Shown here one piece after another: positions 46,516 to 57,500 of a stretch of DNA of 64,000 nucleotides (within the stretch, counting starts at the first letter, position 1; each line of letters begins with the position of its first letter). Source of the stretch: Pseudomonas iridis (GTDB lineage: Bacteria; Pseudomonadota; Gammaproteobacteria; Pseudomonadales; Pseudomonadaceae). The stretch covers positions 186,001-250,000 of the forward strand of contig NZ_JACXXO010000001.1 in assembly GCF_017980685.1 (NCBI RefSeq). The letters are read 5' to 3'. The notes below the pieces were generated by a model. That model did not search any database and had not been told where the DNA came from. It was given only the letters and a program-made list of their open reading frames with translations. A program made the position numbers and the translations under genes.

Positions 46516-48450
46516 TTACTCCTCCTGAGTGCCTGGGCAATAAACCCCTTCATTATTGGCTACAACTACCCTCACCGCATGCGGATCGGAAGTATGAGGA
46601 CGACCATCAAGTTCGGCATCATAGGTAATTGTTCCATTCCCATCTTTGATAGGCCTGAGGGCTGCATTGAACGGCAGGTAAACTTCAAAACCGCTCACAT
46701 GCTCATTACCTTGCAGGGTTTTTTCGAACAAATAATCTTCGACATCAGGAGCACCCGGAGCGATAGATGACCCTACCCATTTGAAATTCAGCTTCAAATC
46801 CGTGACAAGTGAGCCGCCCCCTGCGATACGAACAATCGCGGCTTTACCCACCACTGGAATGTCGCGAAGAGAATCACAATTTAAAAACGTACGACCAGCC
46901 GGATTCGTATAGAGATTCTGAATAACGGGCTCTGGCAAGGTCACAGGAATGATATAGACATCAACTACGGTAGGTAACGATGGATTTTCATTAGTTCCGT
47001 TTGCCGGATTGCTAATGACGTAACGAGCAGTTTTTTTGCCATTTCGAGTCGCTTCGAATACAGAAGAGGGGAGTTTGAAAGGGATTTTGAAGCCAGCGGG
47101 TTCAGTCCCGTCAACTATGTATTGGCCCTGTGGAGGAGGAACTATTGTATCCTCCCATTTCAGCTTGAGGATGTCGCCGACCTTCAATGTTGTTGGATCA
47201 GGAATAGTCAGATCAACTTCGATTTCCTTGCCAACGTCACTTTCTACCAACGTGTCATCACCGGTTGATCCTTTGACCACCAGTGCTATCAGGTTCGGAT
47301 TACCTTTGTCCGGATCGGGTTCAGGGTTGGTTGGCCCCGGGATCGACAGATCGATGTTTATATTTAGCCCCGTCGGTTCCGGATACAGGACGCTGTTTCG
47401 AACAATCGCGTAAGTCACATCTGCAGGCCGAGGACCATCACCATTGGCTGCCACATCCTTGTACGGTACATCGACAATAACCTCAGCGGTGCCATCCGTA
47501 GGCTTGTCCGCCTGCAAAATACCGTCGAAAGTGACTCGAGCCACATCGCCCGGCAGACCATCAGTGAATGGCGGTATGATCACGGCCACATTAGGAAAGG
47601 CTTCTTTCAAATCAACGACGCCATCATCGTTCGCAGGAACTTCTGGTGGTTGCAATGCGCTGGGTGCCCGCGTCAACCGAACATCGAATTTAAAGGGTTT
47701 AGAAGAGGGTCCAACATTGCCGACGCGATCCTCATACTTACAGTAGAAGACAAAACTCCCCTCCCCCCACGCCTCAATCGTGGTTTTTTTTAGCTCAAAT
47801 TCAATGGGTGCAGTCGAGTCCTCGTCGACCGTAAAGGTATCAACAGGTATACCCGGATCACTCTTTCCGTAGTAAGCCGTATATATATCGCCTTGCTTGA
47901 CGTCGTCAGGTGTCGGGATGATCATTTTAAAATCACCCAACGTATCCAGAATTTCACGCGTCAATAAACCATCCTTAATCTCATCGGGTGGTATTGCTTC
48001 ACCTCCGGGCGCGCCGTGATTGGGAGCGACAGTATCGATGAAAAACTCAAATACATCCGAGACGTTTGGAACGCCGCCATAATCAACTTCGTACGTCAAG
48101 CGAAATGGGCCCGGAGTATCGGTATGTTTGCCCGGCAGCACCATGGGATAAGAAGGATCGGGCGGTATAGGCACCTCCTCCCATTCCGATACGCGTATCC
48201 CATCTTTATGTAATGCAATGAATGTCTCCCCCGGCACTGAGCCTGGCGGCACAACCATATCAATGATAGTTACATTACAGTCCGTCCCCTGCCGCGCCGC
48301 CTGCAGTTTCTTAATATTATCTCCCGGCAGAGCCGGTAATAGATTTTCAACTTCGGGGGGTTTCCCCGACCTTGTGCTCAACTTCTGACGCAAGGCAAAC
48401 AATTTTTCGCGAGTACTCTCTGCCTTGGATAACTCTTTCAAGTTGGTCAT
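46516..48450 (-). CDS. Ig-like-module protein Ig3 (644 aa)
   Basis: A paralogue of the neighbouring Ig4. Shared segments are FFIDTVAPNHGAPGGE against LTIDTIKPNFGNKPGA, and YEDRVGNVGPSSKPF against LRDRAGNEGPNSF, followed by LTRAPSALQPPEVP against LTPAPGALRPPRVP. The N-terminal 50 residues are a charged helix (KELSKAESTREKLFALRQKL), not a signal peptide. The rest is beta-rich modules; the last holds two cysteines (NCDSLRDIP and VYCPG). Its DNA is visibly more AT-rich than Ig4. AAGGAG precedes the ATG. Function unknown. Confidence 0.78.
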   Translation of the reverse strand: MTNLKELSKAESTREKLFALRQKLSTRSGKPPEVENLLPALPGDNIKKLQAARQGTDCNVTIIDMVVPPGSVPGETFIALHKDGIRVSEWEEVPIPPDPSYPMVLPGKHTDTPGPFRLTYEVDYGGVPNVSDVFEFFIDTVAPNHGAPGGEAIPPDEIKDGLLTREILDTLGDFKMIIPTPDDVKQGDIYTAYYGKSDPGIPVDTFTVDEDSTAPIEFELKKTTIEAWGEGSFVFYCKYEDRVGNVGPSSKPFKFDVRLTRAPSALQPPEVPANDDGVVDLKEAFPNVAVIIPPFTDGLPGDVARVTFDGILQADKPTDGTAEVIVDVPYKDVAANGDGPRPADVTYAIVRNSVLYPEPTGLNINIDLSIPGPTNPEPDPDKGNPNLIALVVKGSTGDDTLVESDVGKEIEVDLTIPDPTTLKVGDILKLKWEDTIVPPPQGQYIVDGTEPAGFKIPFKLPSSVFEATRNGKKTARYVISNPANGTNENPSLPTVVDVYIIPVTLPEPVIQNLYTNPAGRTFLNCDSLRDIPVVGKAAIVRIAGGGSLVTDLKLNFKWVGSSIAPGAPDVEDYLFEKTLQGNEHVSGFEVYLPFNAALRPIKDGNGTITYDAELDGRPHTSDPHAVRVVVANNEGVYCPGTQEE

Positions 48451-48549
48451 TGCCTGTTCTCCTTATTGATGAACTCGCCCTTTCTGCTCCCACTACAAAC
48501 TTCCAGGCAGATACCGGCCATTTATCGCGTTACACAACGCGAAAACATT

Positions 48550-50478
48550 TCAGTTTTCTTCGCATATATCATTGGTTGGTGAACATATGGCACCACTGGG
48601 CTGGGTACGATTGATGATCACGTAGCCCTCTTTTGACGTACCCCGAACGCCATTACTTTTTTTCAATCGGTAATAAACCAGCGCAGAACCGTAATTAACC
48701 ATAGGCGCGATTAGCCGGTCGTAATCCTCAACAACAATATCGATGTCTTCACCGGGGTGCAGTGTCGTGAGTTCTTTTTCAATCTCCTCGTAAGTGCCCT
48801 CGATAGGATCGGTACCATTAAGTCCGCGGCAGCCCTGCCAGAACAGCGTCACCGCGTCGCCCTGCCTGATCAGCGGGTCAGCTTTGATTCTTACCGTGAC
48901 CCCCTCCCAGAGCCTGGGTCGTGCGCAGCAGTGCAATGCGCCGTCCCTGTTTGCATGCGGAAATTCCGGCTCCTTCATGCCTTCGATCACGACAATCGAT
49001 ACGGCTACCGGGGTCGGCAACGACCGCTGCTGATTCACGCCATTGCTGGTGGTGTACCAGACTGGCAAGGCCGGATTCACTTTTTCGGTCTCGATAACGC
49101 GCCAGGGAACGGAAAACTCAACACATTTACCGGCAACATCGCCTGCTTCCACCTTATAGAACGCAACTGGGTCTGGGTGACTTCCCCAGTACAAGTGCAA
49201 CAGCTGTCCCTGTTCGGGTGCGTCATACAGAGGCAGCAACACGCTGGCGGGCAAACCAAAATCATCCGAAAGCAAAGTATTCAGGGTTTGGCTTATTTGG
49301 CCGTATACCTCAACCAACGAGAGATCGTCGTTGATCAATGCCGGTGCCTTGTCATGATCCTGTCCGGCCAGCGTCAGGTTTACCGCCACCGAAATCTCTG
49401 GCGAGGGTGGCCCATAGGTTGCGCCCTGACGAATCTTGTAATAGACCTTGGCCCGCAAAGGCCCATTACCCTTGGCCTGCAAGGTCGGCCATGGCACTTG
49501 AACGGACAGCGGAAAAGCGACAGGGACTTCGTCGAGGGGCGTGTCGTCCCAAAAAACGGCCAGCCAATGTTTGGGATCGTTAAAGTCGTATTCATCGACT
49601 TCCACAGAAACACCGTCGCGGGCTTGCTGGCGATCGACAAGGCCTCTGGGTGACAGCGGCACCCGGGGAGGCCGCAGTGCCCCCGGTGCTGGCGTCAAGT
49701 CGACTTCGATAGTCGAAAGAAAGGAATTGGGGCCTTCGTTTCCCGCCCTGTCCCTCAGGTAGTAATAAAGAAAACGCTCGCCACTGCCCCATGCGCGAAT
49801 TTCATCGGCGTACACGGTAATGCGCAAACGTCGGGCGGTGACATCTTCAGCGCTGAACTCCTGTTCGCGAATGGGTTTTTCCGAATCCGGGGGAATGGGT
49901 TTGTCAGTCCAGAAGTACGCGGCGCGATCGAAGGGCTCGACATCGGCGTACCAAGGCACCAGCACACTGACCTCCCCCTCCTGGGCAAGGAAGGTCTCGG
50001 TGATTGTGCCATTCAATTCGGGGGGAAACTCGACCGCGCCCGGCTTGTTTCCGAAGTTGGGTTTGATGGTATCGATGGTCAGGGTTTTACGCGTACTTTC
50101 ATTCGGATTGTTTCCGTAAATGGAAATCTGGATCGAGACCTCATAAACCCCATGCGACAACAGGGCACGAGGTACTTTCAGGGACTGCGGGAATTCGATG
50201 GGATCATTGGTCGGATACCAACGCTCGTCGACCTTGCGGAAAACACCACCCGTGGTCATGAATCCCAACTCGACCAGATCGCTTTCATTCGGCGCAGGTC
50301 CTTGTTCAAAATCCATGAAAGTCACTTCCAGGTCTCTACCCAACGCCGCGACGGGCAGGAGTCCCCGGGGATCTTCCGGATCAATCACGGCTGGTACTTT
50401 GGGCGTGTCCAGCGCTGAGATCACGGGTGCAGGACCGCCAAATCGTGGCTGGTCGTCAGGCTTTTCGCGATAGGTCAT
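48550..50478 (-). CDS. Ig-like-module protein Ig4 (642 aa)
   Basis: A paralogue of Ig3 with the same module order and no signal peptide. The N-terminus is MTYREKPDDQPRFGGPAPV. Conserved stretches are FLYYYLRDRAGNEGP, DLTPAPGALRPPRVP and the FPLSVQVPWPTLQAKGNGPL module. The C-terminal region is Cys-containing (HCCARPRLWEGV, FWQGCRGLNG, AICSPTNDICEEN). AAGGA lies about ten bases before the ATG. Ig3 starts 99 bases downstream, so the two probably form one transcript. A 20-bp site 15/20 identical to the lux box lies about 98 bases upstream. Confidence 0.78.
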   Translation of the reverse strand: MTYREKPDDQPRFGGPAPVISALDTPKVPAVIDPEDPRGLLPVAALGRDLEVTFMDFEQGPAPNESDLVELGFMTTGGVFRKVDERWYPTNDPIEFPQSLKVPRALLSHGVYEVSIQISIYGNNPNESTRKTLTIDTIKPNFGNKPGAVEFPPELNGTITETFLAQEGEVSVLVPWYADVEPFDRAAYFWTDKPIPPDSEKPIREQEFSAEDVTARRLRITVYADEIRAWGSGERFLYYYLRDRAGNEGPNSFLSTIEVDLTPAPGALRPPRVPLSPRGLVDRQQARDGVSVEVDEYDFNDPKHWLAVFWDDTPLDEVPVAFPLSVQVPWPTLQAKGNGPLRAKVYYKIRQGATYGPPSPEISVAVNLTLAGQDHDKAPALINDDLSLVEVYGQISQTLNTLLSDDFGLPASVLLPLYDAPEQGQLLHLYWGSHPDPVAFYKVEAGDVAGKCVEFSVPWRVIETEKVNPALPVWYTTSNGVNQQRSLPTPVAVSIVVIEGMKEPEFPHANRDGALHCCARPRLWEGVTVRIKADPLIRQGDAVTLFWQGCRGLNGTDPIEGTYEEIEKELTTLHPGEDIDIVVEDYDRLIAPMVNYGSALVYYRLKKSNGVRGTSKEGYVIINRTQPSGAICSPTNDICEEN

Positions 50479-50566
50479 GTCCAGACATCCTTTCCGAAGA
50501 ACCGGTGCAGCGCGGCCTTCGCGCTAAACAGAGTGGTTTCATTAGATGCCGGGATGGAAAGTCTGC

Positions 50567-50586
50567 CTACTGTCAGAAATTACAGG
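50567..50586. promoter_or_regulatory. Degenerate lux-box-like site before Ig4
   Basis: TACTGTCAGAAATTACAGGT matches 15 of 20 positions of the perfect sites before Ig1 and Ig2, and keeps the outer CT and AG. It lies 89-108 bases upstream of the minus-strand Ig4 start. Confidence 0.4.
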
Positions 50587-50686
50587 TATTGCTACCGTTC
50601 GTCCGAAGTTTTGCGGAATGCGCGGGCTTACACCTGATAAACGAGAACGTTTAATCGAAACCTGCGGACACGGATATCGGCCACGG

Positions 50687-50964
50687 ATTCTTGCGTCGTT
50701 GCCTACAGCTACGCCAGAATCCGCCGGCTTGTGCGCCTTGGGGACGGGTTCTATTGTGGGACGGTCGCTGACGAATCAGCGATCGGGTCTCGCAGCCCGC
50801 TGATCTCTAGACGCACAACACCCGTCCTTGTTATGGCGGCTGTACGTGGGAGACCTTCGGGTCTGCCGGTTCTAGAGTCCCGGTCTGCGACCCGCGTATA
50901 GCTGCCACCTCCTTTTCGTATCGCAGCGAAATGTGGCGGCTCCGTCGACTCTAGGAGCTTCACC
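50687..50964 (+). promoter_or_regulatory. Structured mRNA leader of the DUF3077-type gene, copy 2
   Basis: Counterpart of 37226-37532. It holds hairpin A at 50765-50782, P1 at 50835-50850 with 50891-50906 (16 pairs), and P2 at 50851-50864 with a TTCG loop. The alternative stem is longer here: 50900-50908 with 50933-50941 (nine pairs), extended by TTTCG/CGAAA (50914-50918 with 50927-50931). The ribosome-site hairpin is 50939-50943 with 50954-50958. Loops and linkers have diverged from copy 1 while stems are kept. Confidence 0.65.
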
Positions 50965-51324
50965 ATGATCAAACCAACACCCAACCCGCCCGAATTCGAT
51001 CCCACCTCGCCTTACGAATCCATCGATTCGAGAAGGCTGAGCGAAGCCGCCGACCGTGCCCTCGACCACTACCTCTGCCCGCCCGACTCCACGCCACCGC
51101 CACGTAGAACCCGCAGAATGTACGCCGCTACCGCAGACTTCAAAAACGAGGAGCTGCTGGTCGATGCCTGCGAAACGCTCGCTTCGGCCAGAACCATCGC
51201 CAATGACTTCGCCCATCTCATTCCGGCATCGCAGCGCAGGACGCTGCTGGGTATCGCGCAATTGATCATGCTGGGGGAGCTGGCGGTGAATCGGGTGCAG
51301 GATAATCTGGAGTTGTCGGGCTGA
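50965..51324 (+). CDS. DUF3077/DUF6124-type small protein, copy 2
   Basis: A 119-residue paralogue of the protein at 37533, with differences mainly in the first 40 residues (EFDPTSPYESIDSRRLSEAA). The C-terminal helices are near identical (SQRRTLLGIAQLIMLGELAV). It lies between the divergent Ig4 gene and the adhesin 3' end. The leader above probably controls its translation. Function unknown. Confidence 0.85.
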   Translation: MIKPTPNPPEFDPTSPYESIDSRRLSEAADRALDHYLCPPDSTPPPRRTRRMYAATADFKNEELLVDACETLASARTIANDFAHLIPASQRRTLLGIAQLIMLGELAVNRVQDNLELSG

Positions 51325-51370
51325 CGCTGGCGTGTTGCACACTCGAGTTACTCGTTGTCAGTTTTGGCCT

Positions 51371-51437
51371 CTTCGCGAGCAGGCTCGCTCCCACAGTTGA
51401 TCGCGTTCCAATGTGGGAGCGAGCCAGCTCGCGAAGG
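51371..51437. repeat. REP pair (GTGGGAGCGAGCC class)
   Basis: Inverted arms about 19 bases apart between the DUF3077-type gene and the adhesin terminator. Confidence 0.88.
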
Positions 51438-51470
51438 CGACCTCACAGCCAACAAATATCTGCCGGCATG

Positions 51471-51510
51471 AAAAAACCCGCCGCCCCGATGATCGGGACA
51501 GCGGGTTTTG
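51471..51510 (-). terminator. Terminator of the giant adhesin gene
   Basis: On the minus strand, AAAACCCGC pairs with GCGGGTTTT around an inner CCCGAT/ATCGGG stem, followed by T residues; 17 bases past the stop. Confidence 0.85.
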
Positions 51511-51526
51511 TCGTTTCTGCCTCAGA

Positions 51527-54500
51527 TCAAACCGTATCCACCTTCAACGAATGATCATTCAACATCCCGCTGATGATCGTCGCTGTGTCGTGCCCGCTGG
51601 CAATCATTCCACCGGCGCCAGGCATGACGCCGTAGTGGCTGGCGAGGTTGACGCCGGCCAGATCGATCGTCTGGTTCGGCGTGGCGCCGGCCATGGCGCT
51701 GACGTCGATGCTGGTCATGACCGAGGCGCCGCTGCCGCTGACGGTGAAGTGCAGGTAGTCGTCGAGGGACGACGTAGTGCCGTTTTCGCCTTGCAGCAGT
51801 TGCGACAGGTCGAGCTTGTCGGTGCCGGGGGTGAAGTCGGTGATCAGGTCGTGGCCGCTGTTGCCTTTGAGCCACTGGAAGGTGTCCGCCCCTGCCCCGC
51901 CGGTCAGAGTGTTGTTGCCCATGCCGCCGATCAGCAAATCATCGCCGCCGCCACCGTTTAGGGTGTCGTTGCCCAGGCCTCCGTTGATCACGTTGTTATT
52001 GTTGTCGCCGGTCAGGCTGTCGTTGAAGTTCGAGCCGACGAGGTTTTCGATGCCGGTCAGGGTGTCCGTCCCGGCGCCAAGGGTGTTTTGCGCAACGAGC
52101 AGGCCGAGGTTGACGGTGACGGCAGCAGTCGCATGGGCGTAGCTGGCGGTGTCGGTACCGCTGCCACCATCGAGCAGGTCATTGCCCGCGCCGCTGTAGA
52201 GCAAGTCGTTGCCCGCGCCGCCGTGCAGCTCGTTGTTGCCTGAGCCTGCGGTCAGTACGTCGTTGCCGTCGCCGGCATTGATGATGTTGTTGCCGGTGCC
52301 CGCCACCAGCACGTCATCGCCTGCGGTACCGGTGAGGGTGTGGCCGTCCTGATAGCTGATGCTCACGTTGGCGGTGTCGCTGCCGCCATGATTGTCGTTG
52401 GCGGTGTATGTGCCGTGGTAGTCCGGGGTGATGTCTTGGGCACCGGCGTAGTTGAGCTTCATGGTCAACTGGTAGTTTTCCGATCCGTTGACGTTGCCAC
52501 CTGAGGGATTGGTCAGGTTGGTGATGTGAATCTGGTAGACCGCGTTCGACGTCGCAGTGAGGGTTTGCCCATCCGCCAGCGCGATCCAGCCGCCGCCGTT
52601 GATCGAATACTCCATGCTGACGTTACCGGCCGCCAGGTTGTGGTCGAGGTTGAGGGTTTCACCCTGACGCAGGTTAACGGTGATGCGGTCTTCATCGTTG
52701 GCATTGCTGTTGGTCACGGCGCCCAGGTAGCCGCTGACCACCAGCACGGCGGTCATGGTTGCCGCGTTCGCCGAGAACGCACTACGGACGTTGGCCAGAT
52801 TCTGGTTGGCCGCGTTATTGGCGTTGGTGCCCGTGAAATTGATCGCGCCGGTGCCGGTGAAGTCCGCCGCTTTCGACACCCAACCCGTGTTGAAACTGGT
52901 TGGCGTGGCGTTGAGGGTATCGCCGTTGGGGTCGGTGTCGTTGGCCAGCAACAGCTCACCCGGCACCACAATGTTGCCCGACAGCACGTTGGTGATGACG
53001 TGGTCGTCCATCGCCACCGGAGGCGCGTTGGGGATCACTTTTACGGTCAGCGTCGAGCTGGCCAGATCGCCATCGTTGTCGCTGACGGTGAAGCCGATAT
53101 TTTCGGTGAGCACCACAGCGGTGGTTTTCTGCGAGGTGTAGGTGTATTCGCCCGTGTCGAGGTTGATCAGCAGCGTGCCGCTGTTGTTGGTGGCGATGCT
53201 CAACGTGTTGTTCGCGGTGTTGAAAGTGCCGTGATTGACGCCGCCGCTCGCGATCAGCGATCCCTGGCCACTGAGGGCTTTCGGGTCGTAGGTGTAAGTG
53301 GTGCCGTCGATCACGATGGATTTGATGAAACCGCCATCGGCGCCAAACGTGCCGCCCTCGCCCAGCAGCGAACCGGTGACCGGCGCGCCCTGCACGGTGC
53401 CCGACAGCACCGAGTTGAGCTGGTTGAGGTCAGTGACCACCACCGCGTTGGTATTGGTGTGGTTGATGCCGTCGTAAGCCAACGGATCGAGGTTGGCGTT
53501 GCTCACGCCGCTGCCGAGGCCGATCGCGTAGTTCTTGATGTTGTTGGCATCGAGGAAATTTTTCAGCGCGGCTTCGTCGGCGGCGTTGATGTCGCCCTCG
53601 TTAGGTTTGCCGTCGGAGAAGAAGTAGCCGACGTTCTGCGCCCCGGTGAGTTTGCCCGAGGTGTTGAACGCGGTCTGCATCACCGCAACGGCAGCGTCGT
53701 AGTTGGTGCCGCCGCCGGCGGTCAGGCCTGCGAGAATCGTCTTCGCTGTCGCGACGTCCACCCACACGGCAGTTCTGTCGGTGGCGTTGCTGCTGAAGGT
53801 CACCAGTTGCACTTTGACGTCGCCCAGATCGTCGTACTTGTCGAGCAAGGCACTGATCGCCTGCTTGGCCAGCGCCAGGCGCGACAGGCCCGGCACGCCC
53901 GAGGCATCGGCCATGCTGCCGGAGATGTCGAGAACGATCAGCAGGTTGGAATCGATCTCCACTGCTGTCACCGAGCGATCCGAGGCCACGGCTTTTGGCA
54001 CGTCATCAACGATGTTGACGACGAGGGTGCTGGTGGTGGTGTTGCCCAGCGCATCGGTGGCTTTGTAGGTGAAACTTTCGCTCAGGGTGTTCGGCCCGTC
54101 GTTGGCGTTCGGCGAGGTTTTGGGTGCCGAAGTCAGCGTGTAGGTGTAAGTGCCGTCGGCGTTGAGCTGGATCTGCCCGTAAGTGCCGGTGGCGCTGCCA
54201 ACCAGGGTGTAAGTGAGCGCGCCGCTGCCGCCGGTCACCGCACCGACCAGCGTGCCGCTGGCGGTTTCGCCGGTATTGCCAGGCTCGCTGCCGGTGACCG
54301 TGCCGGGTGCCAGATCCTGGCCGTCTTTACTCAAGTCCAGGGCCTTTTCGTAAACGGTCACGTCCTGATCGACCGAGGCGATAAGTTTGCTGTCGGCGAC
54401 GTTGATGGTGATGGTCGTGGTGCTTTCGTCGCCGTCACTGTCGCGGATGCTGTAGGTGAACGTGTCGGTGGCGCCCGGTGGGCTCACCGAGTTCGGGTTG

Positions 54501-57500
54501 CTGTGGTAAACCGCGTTGCCCGCCGCATCGAGGGTCAGGTAACCGTAGGCGCCGTTGATGTTGCTGTTGAGCCCGCCGACGGCCGAGGTGGCGGTGTTGC
54601 TGCCGGCGCGCACGCCGATCACCGTAACCGCGCCATCGGCACCGTTGACGTCGTTGCCCAATACGCTGACGTTGATCGTGCCACCCTCCGCCACCGAGCC
54701 GGTGTCGGGTTTGGCGGTCGGCAGATCATCGACGATGTTGACGTTGATCTGACCGCTGGCGGTACTGCCATCGGTGTCGGTCGCCACCACGTTGAAATTC
54801 TCGGTGATGCTGTTGGCACCGTTGGCGTTCGGGTGGGTTTCGTTATCGACCAGGGTGTAGCTGTAGCTGACCACGCCCGTTGTCGCGTTGAACCCGGTGA
54901 TGGTGAACGTGCTGCCCAGCGGCGAGACGGTTGATTGCGGGAAACCGGCGGCCACGCCATTGGTGACCACGGCGATGCCACCGACGCTGAGGGTTTGCAG
55001 ACCATCGAGCGCGGTGACGGTGAAGGTGCCGCTCTGGGTCAGCGCCGAGGTGTTGGGGCTGGTGCCGTCGCTGAGGTGCTTCTCGTAGACGGTGAGTTCG
55101 CCGCCATTGACGTCGAGGTCGTTGAGCACCACCGGATCGTCATTGTTGTGGACGTTCAGCACCAGGTTGGCGGTGCTGGTATCGCCGTCGGCATCGGTCA
55201 GGGTGTAGGTGAACGTCTCGGTGCCGTTGCCGCCACCTTGCAGGTTTTTGAAGTCGGCGTCAGTGGCGTCGAGTGTGTAGGTGTAAGTGCCGTTGGCGTT
55301 GAGCACCAGCGTGCCGTACGTCCCGGTGAAAGTGCCGGGGGTAATCGGCCCGGTCGCCACCACGTCTGCGCCTTGCACATCGTTGGTCAGCACGTTGCCG
55401 CTCAGGGTCAGTTGGGTTTCCGAGGCCGTGTTGGCATTGCTGTCGTCCATCGCTTTGGGCACGTCATCGACAATGCTGACGACGAGGGTGCTGGTGACGA
55501 TGTTGCCCAGCGAATCGGTGGCCTGATAGGTGAAGGTTTCGGTCAGGGTGTTGGCGCCGTCATCGGCATTCGGTGTGGTGGTCGCTGGCGATGTCAGGGT
55601 GTAGGTGTACGTGCCGTTGGGGTTGAGGACGATCTGCCCGTAGTTGCCGGTGGCACTGCCGACCAGCGCATAACTGATCGCGCCGACGGCACCGTTGACC
55701 GAGCCGACCAAAGTGCCGGACGCGGTTTCGCCGGTGCTGGTCGGGTCGCTGCCGGTGACCGTGCCGGGCGCTAGATCCGCGCCGTCCTTGGTCAGATCAA
55801 GCGCTTTCTCGTAGACGGTGACGTCGGTGTCGCTAACTGCATACAGTTTGCTGTTGGAGACATCGATGGTGATGGTGGTGGTACTTTCATCGCCATCGGC
55901 ATCACGCACGGTATAGGTGAACACATCCACCGCACCGGGGCCATTCACCGTGTTGGGATTGCTGTGGTAAACCGCGTTGCCGTTGGCATCGAGGGTCAGG
56001 TAGCCGTAGGTACCGTTGATCTGCGAGTTCAAGCCACCGATGGCCGAAGTCGAGGTATCGGCACCGACGCGTACGCCGACCACCGCGCCCGTCACGGCCG
56101 GGCCATCGGCACCGCCGATGTCGTTAAGCAGCACGTTGCCGCTGACGGTGCCGCCCTCCGCCACTGACGCTGCATCGGAATAAGCGCTTGGCAGGTCATC
56201 GACGATATTGACGTTGATCTGCCCGCTGGCGGTGCTGCCATCGGTATCCGTGGCGACGACGTTGAAGTTCTCGGTGATGCTGTTCGCGCCATTGGCGTTC
56301 GGGTGGGTTTCGTTATCCACCAGGGTGTAGCTATAGCTGACCACGCCGGTCGCTGCGTTGAAACCGGTGATGGTCAGCGTGCTGCCCAGCGGGGTGGTGA
56401 CCGATTGCGGAAAGCCTGCGGCCACGCCGTTGGTGACGACGGCGATGCCGCCAACACTGAGGGTTTGCAGACCGTCGAGGGCCGTCACGGTGAACGTGCC
56501 GCTCTGGGTCAGCGCCGGGGTGTTGGGGCTGGTGCCGTCACTGAGATTCTGCTCGTAAACAGTGAGTTCGCCACCGTTCACATCCAGGCCGTTGATGATC
56601 ACCGGATCGTCGTTGTTATGGATCTGCAACACGAGGTTCGCGGTGCTGGTGTCGCCGTCGGCATCGGTGATGGTGTAGGCGAAGGTTTCGGTGCCATTGC
56701 CGCCGCCGGTCAGGGCTTTGAAATCGGCATCGCTGGTGTTCAACGTGTAGGTGTAAGTGCCGTTGGCGTTGAGCACCAGCGTGCCGTAAGTACCGGTGAA
56801 CGTACCGGCGGTGATCGGGCCGGTGGCCACGCGGTCGGCGCCTTGCACGTCGTTGGTCAGGACGTTGCCGGTCAGCGTGAGTTGCGCTTCCGAGGCGGTG
56901 ATTGCGTTGCTGTCGTCCACGGCGTTCGGCAGGTCGTCGACGATGTTCACATCGAGGGTCGCGTTGGCGGTGGTGCCGTTGTCATCGACCACGGTGACGG
57001 CGAACTGCTCAGGCAAATTGTTCGCGCCATTGGCGTTCGGATGGGTTTCGTTATCCACCAGGGTGTAGCTGTAACTGACCACGCCCGTCGTGGCGTTGAA
57101 ACCGGTGATGGTCAGCGTGCTGCCCAGCGGCGTGGTGACCGATTGCGGGAACCCGGCGGCGACGCCATTGGTGACAACGGCAATGCCACCGATAGTCAGC
57201 GTGGTGACGCCGTCCAGTGCGGTGATGGTGAAGGTGCCGTTTTGCGTTAGCGCGGATGAGTCAGGCGCGCTGCCGTCACTGAGATTCTGCTCGTAAACAG
57301 TGAGCTCGCCACCGTTCACATCCAGACCGTTGATGATCACCGGATCGTCGTTGTTGTGGATCTGCAGAACGAGGTTCGCGGAGCTGGTGTCGCCGTCGGC
57401 ATCGGTCAGGGTGTAGGCAAAGGTTTCCGTGCCGTTACCGCCACCGGTCAGGGCTTTGAAATCGGCATCGCTGGTGTTCAGCGTGTAGGTGTAAGTGCCA

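Noticed and set aside
33232..51324. Island as a prophage or integrative element
   Set aside because: No integrase, transposase, phage structural gene, tRNA or attachment-site duplication was found; only the internal direct repeats of the DUF3077-type units.
52526..54934. Long open frame of 802 codons on the plus strand opposite the adhesin
   Set aside because: It mirrors the repeats of the adhesin in the opposite strand, has repeat-like low-complexity protein sequence and no ribosome site. The same applies to similar frames at 54935-60017.
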